The notes under the pieces: model-generated
What the model was told of the DNA's origin: nothing
Databases searched by the model: none
What the model saw: the letters and a program-made list of their open reading frames with translations, nothing else
Shown here: positions 11,177 through 23,899 of the stretch, in pieces
How the letters are laid out: every line of letters begins with the position of its first letter
Position numbering within the stretch: the stretch's first letter is position 1
Program-made: the position numbers and the translations under genes
Assembly (NCBI GenBank): GCA_004009845.1
Contig: RMBW01000139.1
Span: 1-64,000 of the forward strand
Length of the DNA stretch: 64,000 nucleotides
Source of the DNA: Davidsoniella eucalypti
Taxonomy: Eukaryota > Ascomycota > Sordariomycetes > Microascales > Ceratocystidaceae
Reading direction: 5' to 3'

Positions 11177-11523
11177 GGGGAATATTGTGTGTTGTGAAAG
11201 CGTGGCTGCTAGGAAAGGGATTTGTTTTGAAGTGCGATGACAAGAGAAGAGGCCTTCTGAGTGTTGGTTGGGCTCGGTGATGTTAGTGCTGGTGTCCAGA
11301 GGAGCAGCGTCAAAAGTATTTTGGATATTGAAGACTTCGAAATTGTCGAATGATGGAGAAATAAAGATCAATATAGAATTATTGTGAAAGTAAAAAAGAA
11401 ATGCTATTATATATGAGCTGAAGATTGATGGGGAAGGAAAAGAAGAAAGACTCCGGATAATACGCGGGGGGATTTAAAAGGTTAAGAACAAGAGACAATT
11501 GGGCTAGTCCCGGATTAGGTGAA

Positions 11524-11573
11524 AAATAGAAATAAAAATAAACAAATAAAAATAAAAATAAAAATAAAAACAA
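11524..11573 (+). repeat. A-rich AAATAA-type simple repeat
   Basis: Consecutive AAATA/AATAAA units, interrupted twice by C. It is low-complexity sequence in the upstream region of the minus-strand 180-residue protein gene. Confidence 0.85.
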
Positions 11574-12760
11574 TAATATTACAGAGGGCAAGGTGGAACC
11601 CCCGCAATCGTTTTGTTTTTATTTTTTGGCCCTGTAGCATTAGTGTATGTACGATGGCTTGGTAAGGAAAAAGGATGGAACAGCGGCCAGCCAGCGCAGA
11701 GAAAAGAAAAGGAAAAAAGGCAGACATGGTCACGCTACAGGTCTGTCGTAGTTGGCAAGAAGGCGGAGGCGGGAGAGAGAGGAGATGGCAATCTGCACTC
11801 TTTCTCGGAGTTTCTCAGAGGAGTTTCGTAGAGGAGAGGGGGTGATCTTTTGGTAAGGGGGTGGAAGACAAGCAAGTTAGGCAGCCCAGATCTGATCAAC
11901 AAACCCAATTCGAGCTGGCCAAGCAAAAGCAGCCGATCGATCAAGACTTTCTATCATTCGTGAGATCTGCTACTATATGTGAGTCCAATTGTGCCTCTCA
12001 GGTACGCACCTCTAACAATTGCGTCTGCCTACTACTGGTCTTTAGTCTACCCCTTCGTTTCTTCGTTGTTTCTTGTTTCTTGTGGAGCCCTCAGAGCCTC
12101 TGTTTTCAGCGCTAAATTCTCAGTTTGCTAGAAAACGATACGCAATGTCTAGGGCCCATAGCACCAAAATACAATGACTCCATAAAGATGCACAACGTAC
12201 AAACTACAGATGGAACGGACACCTAGGAGCTTCAGCGCCTCCCGCACCTTCCGAACGTTGTCAACCACACTTTTGCTCCTAGTCCCCTAGTCTCCTCAGT
12301 GCCCCAGTTGGTTCTGGAAAACTGCCCTCGCCTCCTTGAGAATAAGGGTCAGGCGGCCCCTTTGGCCAGGCAGAGAAGAGTATACATTCGCAAGATATTG
12401 GGTATAATTTTCATCTGTACATACATAATTTTGGCTGTATAGTTATATTGCGTTGTATGTGCTTCTCTTAGTCATTCTTGACCCACTGTAGCCCAGCGAC
12501 TTCCATTTCCGGACCATCGACGCGGCTCCTCCCTCTATAGTCGCTGGTATTGGTGGTAGTTTCTCTCTTCTTTGTTTATGGCTCTTTGTCGGCCACTAGA
12601 AGCTTCCTTTGTCTGTTTTTATCTCTCTTCCGTCTTCTAGGACCCTTCTTCGTATTTTCCACGGCAACTTCCCGACGTTGTCTCCCAATTGAGACCAAGT
12701 TGTCCCGTTTTTGGCCTGGAAGGTAAAGAAAATTGGAGATTTTTTGCCCACATACATGTT

Positions 12761-12823
12761 ACAATATATCTATACAATATATCTATACAGTATATCTATA
12801 CAGTATATCTACAATATATCTGT
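12761..12823 (+). repeat. 13-bp AT-rich tandem repeat, five units
   Basis: Units with consensus ACAATATATCTAT at 12761-12773, 12774-12786 and 12787-12799, a two-base-short copy at 12800-12810, and 12811-12823. The third and fourth copies carry AGT for AAT. Confidence 0.9.
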
Positions 12824-13998
12824 AGGGAGTAAATTTGCTGGTCTGTTGTGCCGCATGATTAATTTCCAATCTTATTTTTTTCATTTTGGCTTTTTCAGTG
12901 CATAAGCCTATCTTCTTCTCGTTAATTTCTAGGCGTACTATCAATTCTATTTCCTCTACAGGTATAATATAGTTACTTGTTTATCACTGTGCTTGTCTGG
13001 CCTTGGCTTTAGTTGTATACATTGTATGTACAACTATTAATAAAGCCCAGCAGCCCCCAGAGGCGCCTTCATCCTTTCTCTTAAGCTATTCTTTTGCTAT
13101 ACCTCATGCTATATCTCCTGCTATAATTCCTCACATATTACAACTATATGCATATATATCCCAATCGCGGGGGCGCAAGCCGGCAGCCACATGTCAACAA
13201 GCCGGTCACGAATCTCGTGAGGAGTAACTATCATGTACAGATAGATTCGAACTTTATGCTATCCTACATAATACAACTATGTCTGCTTGCTTGGGTTCCC
13301 TTTTAGAAGACAACTGGCATCGTTGGGCTAGCTTCAGGCACACATATCTGTACATGCGACCTAAATGCAAACGAGGTCGGGTCAGAGCCAGCGAATCCTG
13401 ACGGCGGAGATCTATTGCGCCCCCGTCCTTTTGGCCCGTTCTTTGTTGACCAGTCACTCTCTGAGGGGAGTCTCGTTGTACATTGTATAGGCAAACAGGA
13501 GATTACAGCCTATAGTTCAACACGACACTACAAATGTAATACTCACACGATACATGTCACCAACCCAGACCAAGTACACACTAAGAAAGACAGATTCAAA
13601 ATGCAACCCATTATCCATGCATGCTCGGCGAGAAGGGACGAAGCTGGGTCATCCGTTCTTTATAATGTCTATCATGATTTACATTTATAGATACAACTGC
13701 ATTGCATTTGTAGTACCTCGCCAGCTCGGAAATACCAATCAAGATAACTGTCGCTTCTCTTACGATATCGTCGGTATACCCATTATGTAGGTAAGCTTAC
13801 TATGAATGTACGTGAGCCCTAAGCTGAGAATATCACCGAGACAGTGAGAAAGCGAGCATCCAATCAACTGGTTCGTATTTTTGGAGATTCTTTTCGTTCA
13901 ATATACTATTCTTGCTAGCCGTTTTGTATCATGGTTCGTCCACCCATGATTTGGATGCCGTGTCTCCTATAATACAACTTCAAAGTATGAATATATGC

Positions 13999-14045
13999 TG
14001 CACTGCACTACTGCACTACTGTACCGTTGCACTATTGCACTACTT
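13999..14045 (+). repeat. Degenerate TGCACTAC-type tandem repeat
   Basis: A run of TGCACTAC-like words (TGCACTGCACTACTGCACTAC and variants), spaced irregularly. It is a short, imperfect repeat without coding potential. Confidence 0.6.
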
Positions 14046-17000
14046 TTCTGTTTGTTTGTTTGCCTCCTCTACTAGACACACACATGCACCGCCTCGGCTC
14101 TATCTTCTCCTCTTGATTTTAGTCTGCACTGTACTACTGTTCTACGGTAGGATGGCATCTCAAAAATGTTCATACATACAGATTCAACTGCAGACATATG
14201 GTATAGTAGTATGAGTGAATAAAAACAAGAGCCTAACGCAGGACGAGTACAACAACTATGCAGCTATAGTACAGATACAGATACAGATACATAAACGGCT
14301 GCAAGGTGGCAAGTCTAAGCTGGATAACCTTGCTTGACTCGAGCCCGCCTCGTTTTTCTTATTCATCGCGGGTCTATCGTTATGGCCGTGCCCTGTAAGT
14401 TTTAGCCTCTGTATTGCGTGAGCTTCCGCGTGGTTCGGCTTGGGTCCCCCCATCTTTCCTATACGTATTGTAGGCCTGGCTTGAACTCAGTGCATAGAAT
14501 AGCAAAATACCTCAGCCACCAGTGAGCCGGGCCGTGGGGAAGCCCTGTTCAAGTTCCCTGATCGTCTGTACTCCATGTGCCTATATGTAGGCTTTTCATT
14601 GGCATGGTTTAGTTGAATCAGACCTCGGAACTGATTTCTGAACTGGCATCGTGATTTTCGCCGTTCGCCTCTGGCCTTGTTGTTTTTTTGTTGTTTAGTT
14701 AGTAACTGGATATTCCAAACTAACTAATCCGGATGTTGTTCTCGTGGCTCGTTCCCCCCCTTCCCTCTTGGGCTGCCGTGCGTCGACTAGTTCAAGGTGT
14801 TTGCAGCCAATTTCTGCTTCCTTCGACCGCCCATTCATTCCCCTCTTCTGCTCTTCCCGTCCCAGCTTCCCGTCTCGATCAGTCCGGGTCAGGTATCATA
14901 CATATGTATCATGTACATGCATCCATGCATACATATCTGCACAGCTATTCGTACATAGCACTCCCAGCTCTCTGCTGTAATCATCGCGGCTCGCTTCGGC
15001 CATATACCGTGTTTGTTTCTTCTTTGGAATGGGGACCTTGAAGACATATGCCACCTGCCGTCTGCAGGATATACAAATTACAGATGGTCAAAAACATGAT
15101 ATGGGCAGCATTCTGGTTGGGCAGTTTTTGTTCTTCGTTCGTCTAAGCAGTCTCTGCATGCCTTTCGTCAGGTTTGTCTCTCTAGTATAATGCCATTTGG
15201 AGGAATCGCCCGCGTTGTCAGATTGCTACCACAAACGGCCAGTATCCAAGACTGGGTCTGTAGCAAAAGGCTTGACCAGTTCCAGTTCTCGTGGACAGTC
15301 AGAGGTAACCACTACAACTATAACCCAACGGACAGACGGACAGACGGCATCCCACCCGGAAATACCTACAGGTTTAAACTATGTATACGTGCGTTCATTA
15401 TCCATTCTAGGACAACATGTAGCAACCACCATGTTACCAGTAAGCCTCGCTTCTTCGTGGCCCGGCCTAATGTCCTTGCTTGTCCTCATCCGGGTCCTTT
15501 TGGAGGCTCCGCATCTCTGTCTCTGTGTATTGCGAATGGGGTTCCCAGGCCTAAGCATGCCAATAGGCAATGGAAAACGAGGCACCAAGTGCGCCATTAC
15601 CCACCTCTTGTCCCTTTGAACAGACTTTCGAACAAGAATCCAAGTGGACGATGCTTTGTTGGTATGTGCTGCTGGGTCCCACTTCTGGGGTCCTTTCCCA
15701 AAAGGCGGTCTCACTGGTGGCTCCACTTTTAAGCCAGCCCCAAGCCGCGTCCTACATGCTAAAGCACTCAAAAAAAAAATACAGCACGGTACACGCTATA
15801 ATTGTACCACAGTCTTCTTATCCCGCGCTTTTTAGCTGCAGCTTAGACTGCACTACTAATCAAACAGAACCCTCCACCGCTAATGTCTCCTTACTAGGCC
15901 CAGTACTAGGTCCAGTATTACAGAGCTATTATAGAGACTACGGAGTGGATAGACCGCTGCTCTCTCTAACTGCGGTGTTCTTTAGCTTCTGGATCAATCA
16001 CCGCTTCTTCGGCTCCAGGGTTTTCCCCAGTAAACAACCCAGTAAATAGATCATGTCTGCCTCCTTGAGGCTTTCTTGACCACTTATCGACCAACTCCCC
16101 CATCGGGTAAACAGTGGAATTTCTCGTATATCGACCAACTCATGAATCAGCTACAGCCAAGAAAGTCGCCATAATCGTCAGCTATGTGCCTCAATTCCCA
16201 GGCCTCTCTCTCTCTCTCTCAATATCTATTTCTGTCTTCCTGCCTCTCCTCGACCATGCAGTAGTCGTTTCGTGAGTCGTATCGGTCGGCTACTTTCTAC
16301 GTCTTCGAGTCCCAAAAAGCCCAACGTAAGTACACGTAGAATTATATGTAGATCTTAAGAGAGTGGGTAAGTGAGATGTATGCATAATATGCAAATCTAT
16401 GGCTATATGCAGGCTCCTGTCCGATTTATATGTATGTATATTCAAAGACTTGGTAACCCACATACTTTATTTTGTTTTCTTTTTCAAAATCTATATATAT
16501 AATACAATCTTACTATAACTATGTATGTACGTACGGAGTACCGAATGCTGAGCTGTTATTGCACGAGTATCTTACAAATACTCTCGGATTCCTTTCTACT
16601 ATCAAAAACAGCTGACTTAGAGCCTAATACTAGCTCCCCTATTTACATGTACTATATTTGGTGTTGCTGCCCAGATATCTCCATATATATATCCTATCAG
16701 TCCGGCATATACACATAATATGATATTTATATACGTACATCTATGAGCCAGAGAACCCTAGATAGTCTCATTATCTCTACTTGTCCTTAATGAAACATTC
16801 TCAAATAGGCTACATAAACGAGGAAAAGTTTTTTTTCATCACTTGTTCGCTTCCGCTCTCTTTCGAATGGATTTGGTCTTACTTTGGGAACGTGGCGTGC
16901 ACATGATCATCTTCTGGTGAATTTACATATAGCGGCCAGATCCGCGAGCGAACTCGGGCCATGCCCTGATAATGCCTAGTCAGTTTGTGGGGGCTTTGGG

Positions 17001-18112
17001 TTTTTGGGTTTTCCAAGTGGCATATACCGGCGGATAGAAACGGTGTTACGATAGATATAATATTTTCAAAGTTATGATTGTGTGTATCGTATAGTCGTAA
17101 TGCCCTATTACTATGGTAGTTATAGGTCTAGATGGCTAGTGTAGTCATCTTAATATCTTTGTTATACTATCTAGTTTCCAAATATAGTACATACGGACGC
17201 TTATTTACTAGTAAACACATCTAACAAGCACCTGAAAGGAGATATCATTATATCAGTGGTATACGAATTGATGTTGGCTAGTCTGCTTGCGTAACTCTCA
17301 AGAGAGTGTACAGTTATAAGTTGTTATATCAAGACAGGTAAAAGTACATCACTAATCAAATGATACATATATACTTCTACACATTATGTAGTCAATGGCA
17401 TATTTTTCCCATTTTCTTATATTCTAGCAGATACTTCCAAGCTACAAGTTACTAAGGTTTCCACTGTTGTACAATAAGGAGCAAATTTTTGATCAGATCA
17501 ACATTTTGAAAAGACTAGATATTTCATGCTGGAACGAGGCACTCCAAGCTTTCAACTGCCAATCACTAACAGGAGCTTTGAATGAGTCAAGTCTTTCTGT
17601 CCGTGGTAGACCCTAGTAGTGTCACGTCTAACCCTAAAATTGGTAAATAAATCGTATGATGTGAGCAAAGTAGGGCACTAATTCACGTCGTATATAAGTA
17701 TGCCTAAAAATGTGGTAATAAATTATCTGTAAAGGTATGATAGCAATTTTGCAAGAGATATCAATCTTCAAGTGGCCTAGAAACCATCCATAGTTTGCAT
17801 GCTGTCACACTATCATAGCATAAAGTTCGTAAAATAGAGATCTATTCAAGAACACGTGACACGCCACAGCTGCGCCACCGCCATATTTTAATAGTATAGC
17901 TACTTCCATTTTATTTTGACTCTACTGTTGCACTTTGACAGGGTTTATGGAGTTCAATCGGCCGCGTTCCTTGTCAACCTTTCTTTCGAATCTGACTATT
18001 CCACCCAAACGGTTTGATCTCTATTGATATTCTGAGCATTCACCCTCGGCTACACGCGACTATATTTCGATACTCCACCCATATCTACATATCGCCATAC
18101 TCAACTCTCGCA

Positions 18113-18889
18113 ATGGGCAAGCGCAAGTCCTCTAGCAAGCCTCAGGGCCCCAAAAGAGTGAGTCGTCTCCGGATATACTACAGCATTACAAAATCTTCGA
18201 GTTTGAGGTTGTCGCGCAAGCTCAGATGTGCGCAGAACGACGCGAGCGATACAATACGGTGTGGCATATCAGCAAGTGCTTGAACGGCTGTCGCACACTA
18301 TTTCTAAATGCATATACATGCGACAGCTATATCGCACCGAGTCACTATAGCTGAACGACGTCATGTTTAGACGCATGCGATGTCTTATCGTCCCGAAGTC
18401 GTATCATACATATCAATATATTGCTCCGGCGTTATGTTACTGGTACTGAAATGCTAATTTATCATTTAGAGCGACCCGCTTCCTACTACCTTTCTTTGCT
18501 TGTTCTGCAACCACGAAGATGCGGTAACTGTCAAGATTGACCGTCGTGGCGGTGTCGGAAACCTTAACTGCAACATCTGTGGACAATCATTTCAGTGTGC
18601 CATCAACTGTAAGTACTTTATGCCGTTTTCTTGACTTGACCTAGCGTGATCAACTAACATGATATATAGACCTTTCTGCCCCCGTCGACGTTTACAGTGA
18701 TTGGGTTGACGCAGCCGGTAAGAGCCATTCCGAGAAATATAGCACATACAGACATCTATATCACATAGGACTTTTACTGACAGTACTGCATCAGACGCTG
18801 TGACTGCTAATAACAAGGGTGACGCCCGTCTTATTGGGCGCGCAACCCGCAAACAACTTGACAATCTTGACGAATACGACGACGAATAG
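18113..18889 (+). CDS. ELF1: Transcription elongation factor Elf1 (zinc-ribbon)
   Basis: Four exons: 18113-18157, 18470-18608, 18670-18717 and 18795-18889, giving 108 residues. The start MGKRKSSSKPQGPKR is the basic N-terminal tail of Elf1. Exon 2 holds the four-Cys zinc ribbon: CLFC, then NCNICG. It is followed by YLSAPVDVYSDWVDA, the family signature after the ribbon. Elf1 binds elongating RNA polymerase II and helps it pass nucleosomes. The C-terminus is acidic (NLDEYDDE). Intron 1 is 312 nt, much longer than the other two (61 and 77 nt). All splice phases agree. Confidence 0.93.
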
Positions 18890-19148
18890 ATAGCCGGCTA
18901 AATCAACGGCACCTCGATACCCACGTTGTTTCCTTTTTCTTCTTTACCTTTCTTTCGTTGGACTAGCCCGGGTTCACAGTACGGCGGTTATCGATGAATT
19001 ATATGTTAGAATATATGAGTGACTTTGCACTCTCTGGATTTTCTTGTCATGGCAATTTTGTCTCTTAATCATAATAAAGAACACTACATACAGATGACGA
19101 TCTCTTTCTAGTACGAGTTGATTGTGCTTTTGGGTGGAGTTGGGGTGC

Positions 19149-20146
19149 TCACAAGGTGTAGTAACGATCGCCAAAGTCGCCTAGACCGGGAATGATGTAG
19201 CTAGAGAGTTGTTAGTGAGGGGGTAGGTCAAAATGGGGACTCTATGGTGGTTTTGGGAACTTACTTCTTTTCATCAAGACCCTATTTAGAGAAGTTTAGG
19301 TTAGACTGTGTTTGCTGAGACCTTGGAATAGGTTAAGGATAGTTGGCTTACCTCGTCAATAAAAGCTGTGACTACACGTAGATCAGGGAACTTGGTCACA
19401 AAGTTCTCGATACCCCTGGGACTAGAGATAAGGTTGAGGAAGAGAATGCGGTTTTCAGGGACACCTCTGGATTTAAGAACCTCGACAGCCATGATAGCAG
19501 AACCGCCTTGCGGAATATTGATATTAGAATTTGGTGTTTTGTTTCTATACGCAGGCAAACGCCGTCTTTTATACATACCGGTAGCAAACATGGGATCCAA
19601 AAGGAGGACCCATCTCTTGTTGATATCTTCAGGAAGCTTGTCATAGAACAGTTTAGGCTGAGCAGTCTCCTCGTCACGCTGAATCAAGATCTTGCCGATT
19701 CTCACAGAGCGGCAACAGTCACGGAGACCTTGCTCCATGGCTTCTCCAGCACGCATGATGGAAACACCGCAGATCTTGCCCTGGAACATGAGGCCGGAGT
19801 AAGTACGGCCAACGGGAGTGGTAACATCATGAGAGACAACGGGCAGGTGGTTTAGACCCTCCTCGACTAGAAGACGGATGATTCTGTTGGAGTAGAAGAC
19901 AAAGTCTGCACGCTGGGTATCCTTGTTGCGGATCAGACTATACGGACATTGATCAGAAAAAGGGATTGGCGAAGGTAGAAGACTATGGATGACTTACGTC
20001 AAGAGAGCAATGAGTTGGGGAGTCTGGGGTAGGACATGGACGTTGTCAAAAGGCACAGTCTTGGAGATAGTGGCTGAGGGGTTTTGGGCGCCATCGCGGT
20101 ACGACGGACCAACAGGGACAATGGGGGCGCCACCGCTGCTTTCCAT
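19149..20146 (-). CDS. FUR1: Uracil phosphoribosyltransferase
   Basis: Five exons on the minus strand: 19998-20146, 19579-19937, 19352-19506, 19265-19281 (17 nt) and 19149-19200, giving 243 residues. The enzyme makes UMP from uracil and PRPP in pyrimidine salvage. Evidence: NVHVLPQTPQLIALLT, DFVFYSNRIIRLLVEEGL, CGVSIMRAGEAMEQGL, and the PRPP loop DPMFATGGSA, which is formed only after splicing out a 72-nt intron. The uracil-binding C-terminus YIIPGLGDFGDRYY is complete. The 17-nt exon encodes GLDEK and part of the next codon; without it both frame and a conserved stretch are lost. An upstream ATG at 20285-20287 is in frame but gives a hydrophobic extension unlike the family, so I chose 20146. 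Confidence 0.95.
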
Positions 20147-21014
20147 GATGACGATGAGATGTGATGGCAGTAGATATGGTAGTAGATGTGTGTATTGGCT
20201 GATATAGAGATATGCTACTCGAGCTTGCTTTAGTATGGCTGTGTAAGTTGTGCCGGGGAAGTCGTCTGCTTGTTCCCAGTAAACCAACTAGACCAGGGTA
20301 TTTGCAACAGACAGGAACAAGGGCCTAGGACAGAGAAGAAGAAAAAAACGCTGTACAACGGCCGATGGTATGGGCTTCTGGCGGACTTGGTTGGCTTTGC
20401 TTAGTCTGGGTGGCGTCGAAGTTTGGCCTCTTTTTCGACATGCAATTAGCGGGGTATAGAGTGTAGAGAGTTCGAGGACATAGTTATTGTAAGACAAGAG
20501 CACGCGCTCTGATTGGCTGACGGAAAGCGCAGGTAGCGTCCAGGGTGGGCCAACCCACTCTTGTGCTTGAATCACTAGTTAAGCTGGCACAATAACAATA
20601 ACCCAGCTGATAACCCAGACAAACCCAGGCCTAGTTCAGACTGAGAAGAAAGCGGTCGCCAAAGTGTCGGCGACCTGGCGATTTTATTTTCCTGTAAAAG
20701 TCCAAAGCTGCGTAGTTTTACTGGCTCGCTGCTGTAGCCTGATTATCGCAAAGGACTCTTCTGGAGCAGTTTCTGAATCGACGCTGCTTGTTTGTTTTGA
20801 AGCCTTCTCCTCCTTACAGCACAACAGTACAGCGCCTATTATTTTGGCTGTGTTTCTCTTTCTGGTCTTCCTGGCAAAGAAACCAACCACCGTTGCCGGT
20901 CTTTTGGATATCGGCGCTTTATCTTCTAGTCCCCCTCTACGATATACGCTACACTACACTGCACTACCAAGCCATCGCCATCCACGACATACCGACCTCG
21001 TATATTGCACGCGC

Positions 21015-23899
21015 ATGGGCAAGGCTATGGCAACGTACGGAAATATGCCGGCCAAGAAGCGCGGCTTCAACAATGCCTTTGCGCCTGCGGCCGAGCCAGC
21101 GCAATCTCCATCTTCGACGGCCGCCTCAGCCTCGCTGTACGATTTCGATTTCGACGACGTCGACGCCTCTGCCTCGCTAGTCACGAAGCGGACTCTGGCC
21201 AGGCCCAAAGCGCCCACGGTATCACGGCCGGCTAATCTCGCTGCGCCGGCCCCCAAATCGCAATTGCAGAGCTCTACTGCCAACACACCACCTGGCGATT
21301 CGGCCTCAAAAGCCGCAAAGCCTGGCAAAAAGGCGCGCCCACGCGCTGCCATACTGAGCGGAATATCCCCAAAACCAAGCCCCGATGTCTCGCCAGCCGC
21401 CAAGCCTTCCGCCGCCCGAACTGCTGTCCGGCCAATATCGTCCTCTGCACCTGCTCCGACGGCAGCACCAGTCCCAACACTTGCGCGCTCGTATTCAAAC
21501 CCCGCCGCAAAGCCGAAGCCGACGCCTTCGCTAGTGCGCGCCAGCAGGTCAGACCCGTACGATCTTCCCATGCCAGACGCACCGCCTGTCAGGAAAGCAG
21601 CAGTCGCCGACAACACTGCAAAGGACAAGGCAAAGCCAGCACACAAACGCCAGCCGTCTGCGTCCGTGCTAAAGAATCCAGCCTGGCCACCAGCGCATCA
21701 AGTAGCGCAGCCCAAATCCCAGACTAAATCCCAGACTAAAACTCCGGCGCTGAAGCCAAGCGTCACGTTCTCGAGTTCGTCCCGTGGCATCGATTCATAC
21801 TTTGCAAAAGCACCGCCGTCTCAGACCAAAGACAAGGAACCCCAGGCTGCTCCGCCACTATCTAGAGCCGGCAGTGTCAGTAAGCCTGCCGTCCAGTATG
21901 GAACTCCAGCATCATCGTCAAAGCCCGTGTCCACCCAGCCTACTCCACCACGACCATTATCAAGACACAACTCTACTTCCAAGGCGCCACCAAAATCACC
22001 GGCCCGGCCAGCTAGAAACGAGGCAAAATCACCAAGAACACCGAAAGATAATCTTGTGACGCCGCCAGTCAAGCGGAGACGCCTTATAGACACTTTGGTC
22101 GCACAGGCGGAAAGCAGCAGCGACTCGGCCAGTGACTCTGAAAGCGACGAATCAAACATCGACTTCCCGGTCTCAAGGTCGGTAAATACGACGCCCTCTC
22201 GTCCAGTCCAGGATAATCGCCGGTCACAGATACTACGATCTGGACTCAGCGTGCGCTCTCGAGGCCCTCGTATAACATACGCACAGCAGCGCTCTATCCT
22301 GGCCAACCCGAACGAGAACGACCCGAACCACGATCCGTTCGCTCTACCGATCTTACCGTCCATAGCCAGCCCTAAGAAGGAGAAAGACTCCTTCGATTTC
22401 GGGGATGGCCCTGAAAGCGACGACGAGGGCCTTGCAAAGGGAGCAATTCGAAGCATCCACGAGCTGCGTATGGCTGGCGCCAACAATCGGTTTGCTGATC
22501 AGATGGAAGATTTGTTCGACCGCATTGGTTCGCCTTCACCAAAGCCGACTTCTATGAGACGGAACGCCCTTCTTGAGCTGGCTACACGTATGAAGGACAA
22601 GACATTCTCTCGCCAGTTCCGCGATAACAGTGCCGAGACCAGACTATTCTCGGATGTCGGACAAGAGGCCGATGTCGTCAGCGGGTTTGCCCTTGTTGCT
22701 ATCCTTCTTTCACTGCTATCGACATCCTCTATGCCCCATCTCCTGCCTCTGCTCCAAGAGCAGAATGCAGTGCTGTTACTACAGCGTCTACTTAGCCGCA
22801 GCGAGAGCGTCACGCAGCTGGCATACGAACGACAGACCAACCTGTCCAAGATTGGCAAAAACGCAGTGCTGACGCTGAAGTCGGATATCATCAAGTTGCC
22901 GATCTGGAAGGGCGCGTCAACGCCCAAAGATCTATCCCCACGCACATTGGCTCTCAAGTTTATGGACCTCCACTGTAAGCCGGTCGACATGGGAAACTTT
23001 GTTGTCGGCTCGAAGCTTATGGGCGACAACCTCTTCTCTATTCTACACCAGTACTGCGATCATGAGTGGCGGGAAGACGCCACTTCAGAAGACAAGCTCG
23101 ACTGCTTACTGGCTGCTTCGGTCCTCGGTGCCCATGCTATGGGCTTCGAGCTATCGGAGCTGGCATCTCACTGGAACGTGAACCACTTGCCGGTGGTTAT
23201 TGCCGTAGTAGAGGTGATTCTCACACAGGACAAGTTCGGGCCGTTCCAGCATGCCGTCCTCCGGTTAGCTCTTAACATGTCGAACAATAACCCTGGCGCG
23301 GCAACAGCCAGCGGCATAAGGGTTCTGTATAAGAGTTTTGCAGCAGCTATCTGCACTACTTTTGCGGCTGTCAAAGAGACACTCGGAAAGCAAGACTTGA
23401 CAAGTGAATTCTCGCCGTTTACTAAGCTGGTCTTGATGCTCGGTGCAATGATTAATTTCTCTGAGCATTGCCCACCAGTTCGTCATTCTGTCGATGATTG
23501 GGAAGCAGAAGGATCTCCGGTTGATGGCCTCGTTGAGATTTTTGTGCAGAGCCATCTGTCCACCTACCAGGTAAGTGACACTACCATATAGTGACATCAT
23601 TATGCGTGTACTTTGACACTAGTACTAACAACCTTGTCCCTCTACAGGCTGACTCTGTCGAGAAAACACAGCTGAATGTAGGCTTTGGCTATCTATCGAT
23701 ACTCCTCGCATATCTGTGTCTGTCGAGATCAGTTCGGCGGAAACTCGAAGCCAGAAGCCCCGGCAAGGGTCTTTCCGATCTCAGTGACTCTGTAAGGGAG
23801 TTTATGATTCTTCAGACCAAAGTTGATGGTGGACGTGGAAATAATGATCACATGGAGAGACTGCAAAATTTACTGGATGAACTGCAAATGGGAATCTGA
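21015..23899 (+). CDS. Cohesin release factor WAPL (wings apart-like)
   Basis: Two exons, 21015-23570 and 23648-23899, giving 935 residues. Residues 1-470 are disordered and rich in Pro, Ala, Ser and Lys, with acidic patches (SSSDSASDSESDES). From about residue 478 comes the conserved WAPL helical domain: AIRSIHELRMAGANNRFADQ, LLELATRMKDKTFSRQFRD, LFSDVGQEADVVSGFALV, and SRTLALKFMDLHCK-like text. WAPL with PDS5 removes cohesin from chromosomes (Rad61/Wpl1 in yeasts). The frame is open upstream to 20664, but that part reads like untranslated sequence. The next ATGs (21027, 21045) are also possible starts. The 77-nt intron near the 3' end has perfect GTAAGT..CAG sites; reading through it meets a stop. 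Confidence 0.88.

Larger units (their letters stand above)
11177..18112. other. Gene-free stretch of about 6.9 kb
   Basis: No frame here has a recognisable domain. The longest (180 codons at 15190-15732) overlaps open frames in two other phases, which points to a stop-poor base composition rather than coding. The first 500 bp are probably promoter of the 10.6-11.2 kb gene. The stretch holds AT-rich minisatellites (12761-12823, 13999-14045), a TC run near 16202-16220 and an A/T tract near 11524-11573. It could carry a long 5' leader or non-coding transcripts, but nothing in the sequence proves that. Confidence 0.5.

Noticed and set aside
15190..15771. 180-codon plus-strand frame with 140- and 130-codon frames in other phases
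   Set aside because: Three long frames overlap in different phases and strands, none with a domain or hydrophobic core pattern; this reflects few stop codons in a GC-richer patch.
20147..20287. N-terminal extension of uracil phosphoribosyltransferase from ATG 20287
   Set aside because: The added 47 residues are hydrophobic and unlike the family; the ATG at 20146 gives the usual start region.
20664..21014. Upstream in-frame extension of WAPL by 117 codons
   Set aside because: It starts at a non-ATG codon, reads as hydrophobic and promoter-like, and WAPL proteins do not begin with membrane segments.
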